64,000 bases of DNA from Polytrichum commune (taxonomy: Eukaryota > Streptophyta > Polytrichopsida > Polytrichales > Polytrichaceae). The position numbers and the translations under genes are program-made. The stretch's first letter is position 1. Each line of letters starts with the position of its first letter. The DNA is taken from assembly GCA_950295325.1 (NCBI GenBank), contig OX485803.1, positions 17,112,001 through 17,176,000 of the forward strand, read 5' to 3'. Shown here piece after piece: positions 1 through 11,089 of the stretch. The notes below the pieces were generated by a model. That model was not told where the DNA came from and did no database searches. It saw only the letters and a program-made list of their open reading frames with translations.

Positions 1-2500
1 CTACAAGGTCTTACATTTGTACAACCCGATGTGTAGCAAACTATCGCATTTGAGGTTGAATTGTTTGTAGAATTAGTTTGCAGAATTTGCCATTTATTCT
101 AAAGCATAAGCTATTATCAACCAACAAGAACCCTTGTTGAAAAACGAAATCAAGTGTAGTTCCAATTCAAGTTCGTAGTTCAAGTCTAGTGCTTTGTTTC
201 TCTCTCTCTAGTTGGATACTTCCCTAGATGCTTGGCTTCGTTGCATGTATTTCATAGTTCAAGGTCAAGTGGCATAGGTCAAATTGAATCCATGGTGTAT
301 GGATGTACATTACTAGCTTGTACATGTGGCACCCCAACTCATTGCACATGTGCATATGAATCAATATCTTGACAAACCTAAGTCCAACTCATCCCGTTGT
401 ATCTATGCATATAGATTAATATTATGGGAATTCTATGTCCATCCCGCCCAGTTGCACCTATGCATATGAATCAATATCCCATGCCAAATCAGCTATGTAC
501 ACCCATGTAATTATATGCCAATATGCCATACGTACCTATCACATGTCCATGTCATGTCACCACCTTGGCTTCATGCCCAGACCCCCCCCCCCCAACCCAC
601 CCACCCTAGTTTATCCCACCATACCCACCTTTTGCACTTGTAGTCACCCCACCTTCCCACGTTTGTTTCCTCTCTTTTTTGTCTTATGTTTGTTTTGGGA
701 GGAACAAACCCTTTGGCATATGTGACTTTTTTTCTTTGGGAAGAGTTCTATATGTACAATGTGCTTGGAATCAAATGCAATGTACAACATGTTAAAAAAA
801 CATATCAAACACATGTACAATGTGCTTTAAACTCCTTACCCCCTCCCTTCTCATATTATATGTAATTATATCAACAATGTTTCAATTATTTGCATTTATA
901 GATGTAAGTTTCTACCGTCCTTGTTGATACACTAAATGTCTTAGGAGGCGTTTAGTGTATTTTACAAAACAACATGTGGCATAATACATGGAGGATTAAA
1001 TTTGTTTGAAATACAATTTGCAATAGAATTCCAAAGAACGAAGTGTCAATTAAAAGCACACAATCCTATTACAACTAAAGCAGATATGTATAAAATGTGG
1101 GCTATCACTTTTAAGTGAAATTAATATAGAGGCTGGATCCTAGGAATTTTTTTAAACAATCACATTATTATCATTTTTGTACATAAGCTCATACTTTTGC
1201 AATTCATATGACGGATGACATTTTAGTTGCTAATATGGTTGTGTATGATATATAGATGTGGTATGGTTGTGTTTTGTTTGATGTATTAGAATGATATATT
1301 TGCAAGTGTTTGTTTTCTTTATGCTTTAGTTTCAACCGATTGCAAGGATGAATATGTAGTCTTCAAGGTTAAAATAATCTATTAGGTCTAATGTATAAAC
1401 ACGCCATAGATAAAACTTCTCCATTACAATCATCCGCTGCGACTTGGCCATTGTGACCTGTGGCAAGAAATTGCATAAATATACCATTATGGTGATCAAC
1501 CAAAGGGTTTTGGATTGGCAATTGTCCAAAACTGCAACCAAAAACCTTTAATTTACAACCATAATGAATTGTTTATGTAATTTCTTGCTTTGAGTTGTAA
1601 TGGCCAAGTTGCGACAAGTGGTTGTAATGAACAAATTTTCTTCTAGTGACATGGGAGTCATTGTTTTTGTTCTAGGATGGTATTATGTGTTTGACTAGTG
1701 TTGTTGTATTTTTGTAATATGATCCTCAAGCTAAATTTTTCTGCAATGGCTTGTATAGAACCGTGTGTGCAATAATATGTATGGATACAAATTATTTTTT
1801 ATTACTTAAAATAATATGTACTACAATAATTTGCAGTTACATGGGAAATATAAGTATAGTAGGGTGCAAACAAATAGCTCGTCTTAGAGAATTAAGTAGT
1901 TATAAGGAACCTTTGATTCATGCGTTGGAAGTATATAGCCCCTAAACAAATATCCCTGCACCACATGTGGTGCACAAGAATCCTATTGAATGTCCCACCC
2001 ATGCTAAATGTAGTGTTCATTGTGGACCGCACAAAAACCATAAATAGGAACATAAAATCTAAGTCTCACATGATTAGTTTCTTTATTCACACTTGAATCC
2101 AACTAATAAAGTGAAGTTCTTTGAGTCTCGTTTTGTATAATCTTCAACTTTTGAAGAAAGACTCAAATTTCTACATCTAAATGCATTTGGAAGCTCAACA
2201 ACAACAACAACAATAACTACTACTACAACTACAACAACAAGCTCACAATACTCACAATACTTTTTCTTTTTAGTTTAAATTTTTATTTTTACTTGGATTT
2301 AAGACTATTTGGTTGTGGACTTCAAGAGCATGTCATTTGTCATGATGTACATTCCATAATACTTGAACTAGATTTGGAAACTTTACACAATTATCACTAT
2401 ATGCACTAGGCAATCATCCTACGTCACCTAATATGTTGTGAATCTAGCATTGGGATAGATTTGTGTTTTTTCCTTTCGTCGACAACGATTCTCTAAGATT
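1..2500. other. AT-rich sequence without recognisable gene
   Basis: No reading frame here looks conserved; the short ORFs are chance. There is a CAA/CTA-type simple repeat near 2195-2250 and a C-run near 582-593. Nothing else stands out. Confidence 0.6.
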
Positions 2501-3700
2501 CATATGTTGATAGTGAGTTGGTAACTACAAGTTCATAAACTCGCACTGATTTCAAAGATACCCAGAAAAAAAAACGACAAAATCTTTCGTTGAATGGATG
2601 TGGTTGTAATAACTGATGAAATCGTACCTGAACATTGCCATAACAAATTGGAAGTTTGGCCACAAGATAATGTTGGTCGGTGGCGTTGAGGCCCAGGTAA
2701 CTTAACGGTTAGATAAGGGTTAAGTTCCATGTAGGCCGCTCGGCCCACCAAATTTGATTCGACATGTAGATGCGGCCAAATGGAATCCACATTTCCACTA
2801 ACCCTAAGTGAACCCGGTGTTGAGCCACAACTAACACGCACCCATAGAGTCCGAATTATCTCCTCCATGGTCCTTTTTGTCGTTGCATCCACCATAATAC
2901 GGTTGGTAGGACAGGCAGCCAGCTTATGCAAGGGCCAACTAACTTATAGTGGGGTGCACTAAGCGAGGTGTAAGTACGTTCCTTACCTCCGCCGTTCATC
3001 TCCAAGTGGAGAGAAGCAAAAGTCGACTAGCCATCCTTTTGAGCTGGCCGGCCCCTTGTTGCCATTCCCATATAGCTTAGCTTATCTTTAGAGGATAGGC
3101 CCCCTTACGACACCATTGCATTTCCCATGTGGGCCTCCTTTTGTCAACCTACGTGATAGAGTGGATGTAAGAACCTTTTCGGCATCCCCTAAGCACCCCT
3201 CTAAACATTAGGCACAAGGATTGACCTAGAATCATTGGCACACACACCTAGAATACCACTCTATGAAGGATATGGATTAACTCCTAACAATAAAAGGACC
3301 ACATTCATCCCCAAGCTCTCTACCTCCATTATTGGGAACTTGGAGACATGTTCACTTACGTTTCATTTTAAGAATGCATTTCTAGACATTCTTTAGGTTT
3401 CAAGAACTTCTTAATCTTGTTAAGCAACTAGATGACGGTTTCTTTCTAAAGGAAGAGGTTGCGCTTTGAAAGACCGGGTAATTTATAGTTGTTTATTGGA
3501 AACTCTTCAATTTGTAATATGAGTGCTCGCCATAAACGGGGAATCCCGAAATGGAAGGAGAATATGCATGCCTTCCTACAGAGTCCCACAGAATGCAACC
3601 CGGGAGCTAAGTAATGTTAGGTTGTACTGGGAATTTCAATATATTTTACCGTGTTTTAGATCTTTTATGCTTTGTTACAAAAGGATAGCATGCTTCTAGA
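2500..3700. other. Unassigned sequence, moderately GC-rich 2.6-3.6 kb
   Basis: The base composition rises compared with its surroundings and there is a 132-codon minus-strand frame (2533-2931). That frame has no motif I recognise and is matched by an open frame on the other strand, which is typical of non-coding sequence. It is probably an old transposon remnant, but I cannot name its class. Confidence 0.35.
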
Positions 3701-3789
3701 AGATGAAGAAGAAGAAGCATAACCATCATAACTTTTTGTTATTGGTCAGACAAGTTTGATGAAAAACTGTGTTAATTTTTGTGGCCATA

Positions 3790-4430
3790 GTATTTTATTC
3801 ATCATATCTCAAGTTTCAAATATTTGGATTTCATGTGAATTTGTATGAAAGGAGCTTGGACCTCTCTCCTCCCCTCCCCCTTGCGAGGGAATCCATGGAA
3901 AATTCAAAACATAACAAGGTGCAAGCACGGTAAATTGGACAACTCTTGATACTTGTACGGGTTTAGGTGAAAAAAACAAATACAAAGCCAAGCAATTTAT
4001 GTTGACAAAGATTATCTCAAAAAAATCCCCCATATTTTAGAAAAGAATGCAAGTGGTGATATTAAATAATCAATTGTCAAATCTATCTATCTATATCATA
4101 GAATTACATTGAATTAATGACATTTTGCAAAAATATTTCATAATACCTCAAGTGTATAATGGATTCAAGAAAAACAAAAAAATAAATGAAGTTCGATATA
4201 GTTAAGGTCATGAAACTTACATCTAAAACCAAATCTAGCCATTTACTTTTGAGCATTACTTGTAATGGTATATTTTGAAGAACTCATCTTGGTATTCTAC
4301 ATTTGACTTAACACACTAGTACAAGTCACCATGAAAAAAAATTCAAGGTAAACAACCTTTTGCTACTACTTTTAGGCATTTGACCAAAAAAACTACGGTT
4401 CTAAGATATGAGAGCATTTTTTGGTCCACT
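3790..4430. repeat. Dispersed repeat, partner of 31.4-32.0 kb in inverted orientation
   Basis: Read on the minus strand, this stretch can be matched by eye to 31,390-31,990 in the same order. Shared words include a segment on not-quite-identical T-rich flanks around 'aaattgcttggctttgta', 'gtgcttgcacc' and 'tcatgacctt', plus the phrase 'ggtcaaatgcctaaaagtag'. Copies are diverged with many small indels. It encodes nothing recognisable, so it is a non-autonomous or decayed element present at least twice in the window. Confidence 0.6.
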
Positions 4431-4439
4431 TTATCATGC

Positions 4440-5640
4440 TTGTACCCAAAAAGGAAAGCCCAACCAAAGCCAAGTTAAGAGAAGGCAAAGGCAATCAAAA
4501 AGTCAATAGGGATGCAAGCGGATGGCCGTGACTCAATTGCTGTTGCGAATGCATTGTGGTTCATGCTTGGTGTGTTGTAGAGTGGGCAGCGGGTTTGATT
4601 GTAGATACCAATGGTAGGATTAGTGTACATCTGAATATGAGCATACAGAAGGAGTGATTTAGATTGAGCGGAGCTAACACTAGGTTCGGTGATTTGCTTT
4701 GAGATCTGGATTTCGGTCAAGTGAAGAATAGCAGTATCAGATCCATCAAGCTTCAGAACATGGGGATTAGGTATGTGCCCACAGAAGAAGAAATATAAGA
4801 TTCATAAGAGCTAGATCAGTAGGAATGCTTTCAACACATTCTTCGTGTGCTAGGAGGTAAGAGTTCTTGAAAATCCTTGGTGTTGACATGGTAAGGTTCT
4901 TGTCCATTGCAACCAGCGGAGCCCTGCTCCGATCTAAAACACATCGAAGTTTGCGCCTTAATGCTAGATTAGTTTTAGATCTGCTTGGATCTATGATTGC
5001 TATCAAATGTCGGACCAACTTAGCAACCAACCGTAGCAGCAACAAGCTCGAAGATTCTACAGGCATTCGCCAATACAAACGAAAGGAGAGACGACTTTCA
5101 AAGGAATAGATCCAAGGAGAGACATCAAGGGAGCATCCCACCCGCCCGGACCCAACACTTCTATATCCACTAATTAGAGGACCGACATCAGCAACAAACG
5201 CAAAGAGACACAACATGGATACTGGAACGGAAAATCCACTCAAAGATATGCATAGGAGCACAGGACAAACCACACTCTCAACGTGCTGGCGCAACATATG
5301 GATTGCGATGAAGAGAGACAAAGCAAGATCTACAAGCAAGCGACAAGAACATAAGATGGGGAGATCTGTAACACCGGAGCACGCATGTTACTCATATTGT
5401 TCATCATTATAATAAGTGCTCTCAGCATTACCTTCCAATGCCATCAAAAATGTCCACCAATACTCACATCAAATCCTACCATATTATCATCAATATGCTA
5501 ATCTCATACTCTTTCAAAAGCTTTCCACAAAAGCCCCCTTAAGGACTACATTTGTCCCTCTCTTCTCTATATTCAACCCATTGGTCCGCCTAAAGATCCA
5601 CACAAATCATCTCACCAGAACCCTCGCTTGAGCTTTGCCA
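4440..5640. other. Unassigned sequence upstream of LINE copy A
   Basis: It contains opposed open frames of 190 codons (minus, 4767-5339) and 80 and 65 codons (plus). None shows a motif I recognise. From about 5.4 kb the plus strand turns C/A-rich in the same way as the LINE copies downstream, so part of this could be a decayed 5' portion of that element. I could not confirm this from protein similarity. Confidence 0.3.
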
Positions 5641-6790
5641 TCGTCACCACCGCGGTGTGCACCTCCCAAAAGCGATCTAAAATCCTTCACATTTTAAACT
5701 CAAATTCGACCACAATCCCACATATGCTCATCAATATACCAATCCCAAGCCCCTTTCCTAACCACTACATCTACCTCTTACCACTTGACCTAATCCACCG
5801 ATGTACACAACCCTCTTATCAAAACTTTCACTAAAGCCGTGCCAACGCCAATCCTCATATGTGCACCTTCCAAAAGCAACCCAAAACCCTCCACCAAACT
5901 TCATATTATCATAATCAATCTCAACAACCACCAAGGCGAGCCACTTCATTCAACAAGAATATTGCCCAACCCTAATACCACTGACCATCTCAAAGTATTG
6001 CCACCAACATCAGCAAAGAGAGACTAAACCTCTCAAAAAGTGACCTCAATGGATACACAACTCTCCAACAAATATATCTGAGAAACTCCAAAAAAATCAC
6101 CTCACGCCCTAGCCAAGCACTCACCAATCATGCACCAAACACCAATAAGATTAATATACACACACATCCCCACACACCACCCAATACCTCACAACTATCC
6201 AAACCCCACAAAACAACATGAAAAAACTTACTTGGCATTAAAGCAACCACGCTAATACATCCACGTCTACCTCCCAATAACTTCACGGTACCCATTGCAA
6301 ACCCACAAGCCAACCCTTACAAATGACACCCTTCAACACATTCAAGTCATTCACATTGGAATCCACATCCCAAAATCACAAATACAACCACACAAACAAA
6401 CTCTTCATAACCCAAATAATAAATACATTAAAAAACTCTCCTCACAATGTCACCATCCACAAAGGTAGAGCTTACACAAACATCGTTGGAAATGACAAGG
6501 TTGATAAATTGGCCAAATAAGAAGCGGAACAACCCCGCATTTTGGACATCCCCTTCCACCTCAAATACCATATTAGCCATCTATCCCCTAGATCTCCACA
6601 CAACATGATAGCTTAGTTGGCAACCTCAAAAGCTACATAGATAAAGAGTATGTAAGTGCACTCATCTCACATACAAAAAATATGTTGCCCTATATAGACA
6701 AATGGCTCTCTAACACCAATATACACATAAAATGGTCACACCTCTTATGGGATGCCCCAAAGATAAAGAAAAAGAAAAAATAACACCAGT
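5640..6790 (+). mobile_element. LINE fragment, copy A (RNase H end), decayed
   Basis: This is a plus-strand remnant of a non-LTR retrotransposon. Around 6,400-6,520 the frame reads as the C-terminal part of an RNase H domain, with a 'TIHKGRAYTNIVGNDKVDKLAK' type signature spanning 6,451-6,516; the HxxR.HxGxxGNxxAD pattern is recognisable although the second His is a Tyr. About 170 bp on, 'LPYIDKWLSN' (near 6,685-6,715) matches a segment of copy B on the opposite strand. Stops and frameshifts are everywhere. It ends in an A-rich run at 6,757-6,781, without the zinc-knuckle and nuclease-like regions seen in copies B and C. It faces copy B tail to tail. The 5' limit is uncertain. Confidence 0.65.
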
Positions 6791-9350
6791 AATAAGGTAC
6801 CAGCATGAATACGAGCTCTTTAGCCATTTGCTGATCACGGGTGTCCCGTGATGCAGTACATAGGGTGTTATGCCTCCTTTGGGAGGTGGGCTCTGGTGTT
6901 GTACAAGTTAATTCATTTCATTAGGGTGGGGGGACAGGGGTTTGTTTATTATCTAATTTTCTTTTGTTTAGGACGAGGTATGTGAGGTATTTGATGGCAT
7001 TCTGGTGTATATTTTTCATGAGGATTTTAATAATGGTTTCTGGGACTTTCAGTTTGTTTAGTTGATCAATGGAGTGTTCGTGTATAGCACCTCTTTCTCT
7101 GACGGTGATGGTAATAAGGGGGTTTAATAAACCATCCCTTGTTTTGTATAGTGTTGATTAGTAGGTCGTATTTGGTGTGTTTGTATGTGAGGGCTTGTTA
7201 TGGGAATCTATCGTGGCAATATGTGAATTCGATGAATTGGATTGTGTGTTTGGGGAAGGTAATATAGGTGTTTGTGTTTGGTTGGGGGCTTTGATGATGC
7301 ACAATATGTCTAGTCTTGATTTGGCTTGGCATTGACATATTTGTTGTGGGCATGTGCATGCAAGGAGCCATTATGGGATTGTTTGGTATGGGGGTTGGTT
7401 GTTTAGATTACATGCATTGGTCAAAGTGAAGAACCTAGTGTGTTTGTTGACTTGTAGTGTTTGAGTAATGAGGTGGATTGCTTTGTTGTGCCTTGTGTGA
7501 TTCATAGTCCTTTTAATTTTGGTGTTTGCATGTTGATAATAAGTGGGGCCATATGTCTCTATCGTTGTTCTAACATAGTGTAAAATCGAGGATTTGGTAT
7601 TTCAGGGGCCAGAAGATATTTTTTCTATGATTACCCATGTATTGGACATATCTAAATTTTAGAGTTTGGGTAATTTGCGAATCTGGCACGTGGTTCTTCT
7701 TCCAGAAGTGGTTAGACAACTTCTGGTTTATTTGTTAATTTGATAGCCATTTGTTTACATATGAGAATTTTCTTTTGGTTGATTCAGTTTCATGGTTTTC
7801 ATGTTCTTTTGTCATGAATGTGCGGAGGTTGCGGATGGCTCCATCGTGTGTGGTTGTTGGGCAGCTTGCCAACCAGAAGGGGGTAGGGTGGGGTATGTGT
7901 ATATGCGGTGTATTGTTTGGTTTTTCTTTTAATGTCCCCTCATTGGTTACTTTACCTGCTATTTCATTACCACTAATGCATGTGTGTGCTCGCACTTTGT
8001 GTATGTGGATCATATGTGGGTTCCAATATATTTGATGTACCATGCCTTCGGTGAGTAGTTTTATATGGATGGTGGTGTTGGGATGTTGAGTGTTGTATGT
8101 GGTTGTTGATTAAGTATATGCTATCAAGGTTTTATGTGAATATGTGTGTGTCTCTTTGGGTGGTTTGTACGTTTTTGATAGCTATGAGTATTGCATTTAA
8201 CTTTGCTCATAAAATATTTTGGCATCTTGGTAGTCTTTCTGATATTTGGGTGTTATTGTTGGGGCTATATACCCCTGAGCCTGCGGTGTTGCCCTTTATT
8301 TGACCTTCAGGGTTTTTGAAGGGTGGGATAAATGACCCATCCATGTATATGCATTTTTGTGGATTATATTTAAGGGGGTGGATATGGTTATACGTGGGAG
8401 GTAGGGGTGTTGTGACAATGTTATTGGGGGGGTGTTTATTTTGGGGGTGTTTTCCATTTATTGGAGAATTTATCGTTGTAGTGTGTGAGGGTGTGTTTGA
8501 TGGGATAGGTTTCGGTGTGTGTGTTCGTTATTCTTTTTAGGACTCTTTGTAATTCTTGTGGGGTTTGTAGGTTCTTTGTTGGGATTGCTTGGTTGTGTAT
8601 GCATATGATGGATGTAAGTGATGGTTTTGTGTACACATAGTATTTCGGCCATTCTCGCATGGGGTCGTAGTGTATAGTATGTGGTGGGATGCTTACTATT
8701 GTGTGTATGTTTGCATTTGCGTTGAGTGGGAGTTTTTGTGATGTCCAGTCGGTGTGGTTGACTATTAGTATGGTGATTGTTTGTGCATCTTCCTTGGCAG
8801 CCATTCTAGCCCAATGTATGGCTTCTAAGGTTGTATTGTGGTCCATGGGGAATGCTAGGCCTATTCCATTTTTATTTGGAAGATTGTGCATGTCCTAGTG
8901 AGCCAAATAGTATGTCTCGGTTATGTGGTGAGTTATATTGTGTAAGTTGGATGGGGCAAGTTAGGGGGGATGAGTAGTATGAGTGTGTAATTTTAAACAA
9001 GTCTATGAGTAGTTTGGTAATATCCGGGTGTAGTGTGTGGTGTCAATTATTTGGTTGTAAACTTTTTGGTTTTTTCTTGGGGAGTATGGTTATGTATCTT
9101 TGGATAAGCTATAATATTTCAGTCTCAAAGTCTTGTGGAGGTGGGTGTAGGAAGTTGGTTAGGTGTGGGTGGTTGTTGTGGGAGAAGCAATTCCATAACC
9201 AGTGTAGTCTTTCTATAGTGATTGTGGTTATATATTTATTGTTGTGGTCACATATGTTGGATTCTAAACTTGTATTTGTACATGGTTGGTTTGTTGGTAA
9301 GAATGTCTTTACACATTCTCACCAACAACTTATACAAACCCTTAAATTTT
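6782..9350 (-). mobile_element. LINE fragment, copy B: RNase H, zinc-knuckle and nuclease-like region, decayed
   Basis: Read from 9,350 down to 6,782 this is the longest LINE remnant. In order on the minus strand there is a segment of about 150 codons (8,891-8,436) discussed separately. Next is an RNase H domain opening with 'YMDGS' near 8,345 and ending with 'VRAHTCISGNEIAG' near 7,990. Then comes the segment 'VNKWLSN' (7,740), a zinc-knuckle-like stretch ending in 'TRHNKAIHLI' (about 7,480), and a region with 'RLDIL' and 'IEFTYCHDRFP' (7,310-7,190) like a PD-(D/E)xK nuclease. A conserved tail comes last and ends near 6,930. RNase H plus a C-terminal restriction-like endonuclease is the arrangement of Dualen/RandI-type LINEs. 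Three of four catalytic RNase H positions are lost (Glu to Lys, Asp to stop, last Asp to Gly), so it is dead. No reverse transcriptase is visible; the copy is 5' truncated. Confidence 0.75.
6834..6852. other. Perfect 8-bp stem-loop in the 3' tail of LINE copy B
   Basis: The sequence reads ATCACGGG, then TGT, then CCCGTGAT. It lies downstream of the last coding similarity of copy B. LINE reverse transcriptases often recognise a structured 3' UTR, so this is a candidate recognition hairpin. Role is inferred from position only. Confidence 0.5.
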
Positions 9351-10200
9351 GATATGGAAGATACCTAGGGAACTACCAGAAAAACCACATCCTTAACCTT
9401 TAATGTCTTATGCAACCATAATATGGTTGTGAATAGTTCACTCTGACCCCTTGGACACCATTACGGATGGTTTCCGGATTGTTCCTTTTGTTCATGTCTA
9501 GGTTTGCTATGTCATGCCATGTGGATAATTTTGATTCAACAAATTTAGCTATTTTTATATCAATTCAAGTATGGGAGTGTGCTCTCAACTAATTTACAAT
9601 GGAAGCAGTCCATGAACACTTGCTTGACATTTATCACCTCCATGGTGTAAGGGCAATATATCCTAAACATGTGTTTTGTTGATTTTCATGTTCAAATGAT
9701 TCCCAATCAATCTAAAAAATTCTATGACACTCAAACACAACATATCTTAAACACTTCCCATTGGGATATTTAGTTGAACATGTGTTGGTGGGTGTAAATC
9801 CATGTGGGAGGTGTGTTATTGTGGCAACACTACTTCAAATTGCAAAGATTTCCCAAAAAATCCTCAAACTAATGGTTTTAAGATTTGTGAGCTAATTTGA
9901 ATAGGTGTATTGCCCTAATTGTGACATAATCTTCTAAATGAGGGTTACATTTTGTCATTTGGGGAAGATTTGAGTGGAGGTTCAATCAAAAAGCCAACTC
10001 CGATTTAATTTCTAAATTATTGCCCCTGAAGACCACTATTAACATTTCTATTGTAATCTCCTACATAACAAAGCTTCAGTTTTTAAAATTTGGATAGTGA
10101 GTAGTCACATCTAACTTGCAAACATCTATACATATGGATTTGTCAAAAAAAGCATTAGATCTTCAGCTATGGTTGTTGAATTGATGACATATTTTCTAGG
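9351..10200. other. Spacer between LINE copies B and C
   Basis: AT-rich, with no open frame worth naming. I see no target-site duplication that would date or bound the neighbouring LINE fragments. Confidence 0.45.
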
Positions 10201-11085
10201 CAAATTTGAGGGAGATTGGTCGTGATAAGCTAGGGTTGGACAAGAAATGTCCCCAACATGTAATCTATGCACATCCCTCCAAAATGACACATGCCCACCT
10301 ATTATTATGTTGCACAAATAAGCACATAAACAACCTAAGGATAAACCGACACAATAAAGCAATACACATACTAGCAAACGCATTGCTTGCCCACCCCACA
10401 ACTCATTGCTTTATCCTAATTAACGCAAGCAAAACTAAGGACCACATACATGACAACACCATCCCCTCATGGCTATTCTCATGCATACGTTACCTATCAA
10501 GATGTAATTGCCCAAGCCGACTTTGACCAAATACACTATGTCTCTTAGGAGCCCCACCTACGGCTAAACCACCCTTCACACCCAGCGTAAACCTCAAAAT
10601 ACAATCATTTGAATGCAGTTACTGCAATGATAGATTCCCCATTAAAGCTTCGTACAAAAAAACTAGATAAGTATGCTATTCTACACCCACTCTTATCCCT
10701 ACTAGGGTGGATAGTACCACCAGCCATTATAATCATGGTAGGAATACGAGGCACAATGCACACAACAACTACTAAATACCTTGAAGACCTACATATCCTC
10801 AACTCCAAAAAATCCACAAACTAATGGAATCCTTCTCACAAATTGTACCTAGCAAACATTATTCTAACCAAAAGAAAATTAGACAAGAAACTAGCCATGG
10901 TCCCACTCAACTAAACTACCCAATACTGTTAGAATTGGAGACTGACATAAAACACATAGACCTAACACTAACCACACAACCACCCTTGAAATTAGGCACT
11001 AAGCCACGTCCGCTCCCATGCCCATGCGGACATGGGAAGGAGCCGGTGCATAGACATCGCATGTCAATGTAAAAACATTGACATA
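10200..11085 (+). mobile_element. LINE fragment, copy C: zinc-knuckle and PD-(D/E)xK-like end
   Basis: This is a plus-strand 3' end of the same LINE family. The frame from 10,206 contains a Cys/His-rich stretch (starting 'KCPQH', then 'THAHLLLCCTNKHI') followed by 'INRHNKAIHIL', which aligns with the 'TRHNKAIHLI' of copy B. Next come 'SCIRYLSRCNCPSRL' and, after a stop, the region equivalent to the nuclease core of copy B (10,560-10,660). The frame at 10,609-10,824 ('DKYAILHPLLSLLGW', 'VGIRGTMH') then corresponds to 'TKYDLLINTIQNKGW' in copy B. The conserved tail follows ('KKIRQE', about 10,875). Several stops and frame breaks show it is inactive. It ends with structured 3' sequence at 11,010-11,085. 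Confidence 0.7.
11008..11084. other. Two foldbacks at the 3' end of LINE copy C
   Basis: The first is a stem built on CCCATG...CATGGG (about 11,017-11,038). The second is a perfect 9-bp stem, ATGTCAATG (11,061-11,069), loop TAAAAA, CATTGACAT (11,076-11,084). As with copy B, a hairpin lies in the 3' UTR, but the stem sequences differ between the two copies. Confidence 0.5.
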
Positions 11086-11089
11086 CCTT

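Noticed and set aside
4767-5339. 190-codon minus-strand frame
   Set aside because: No motif, opposed by open plus frames, and repetitive surroundings; likely chance.
10605-10817. Minus-strand 70-codon frame
   Set aside because: Shadow of the nuclease-like region of LINE copy C.
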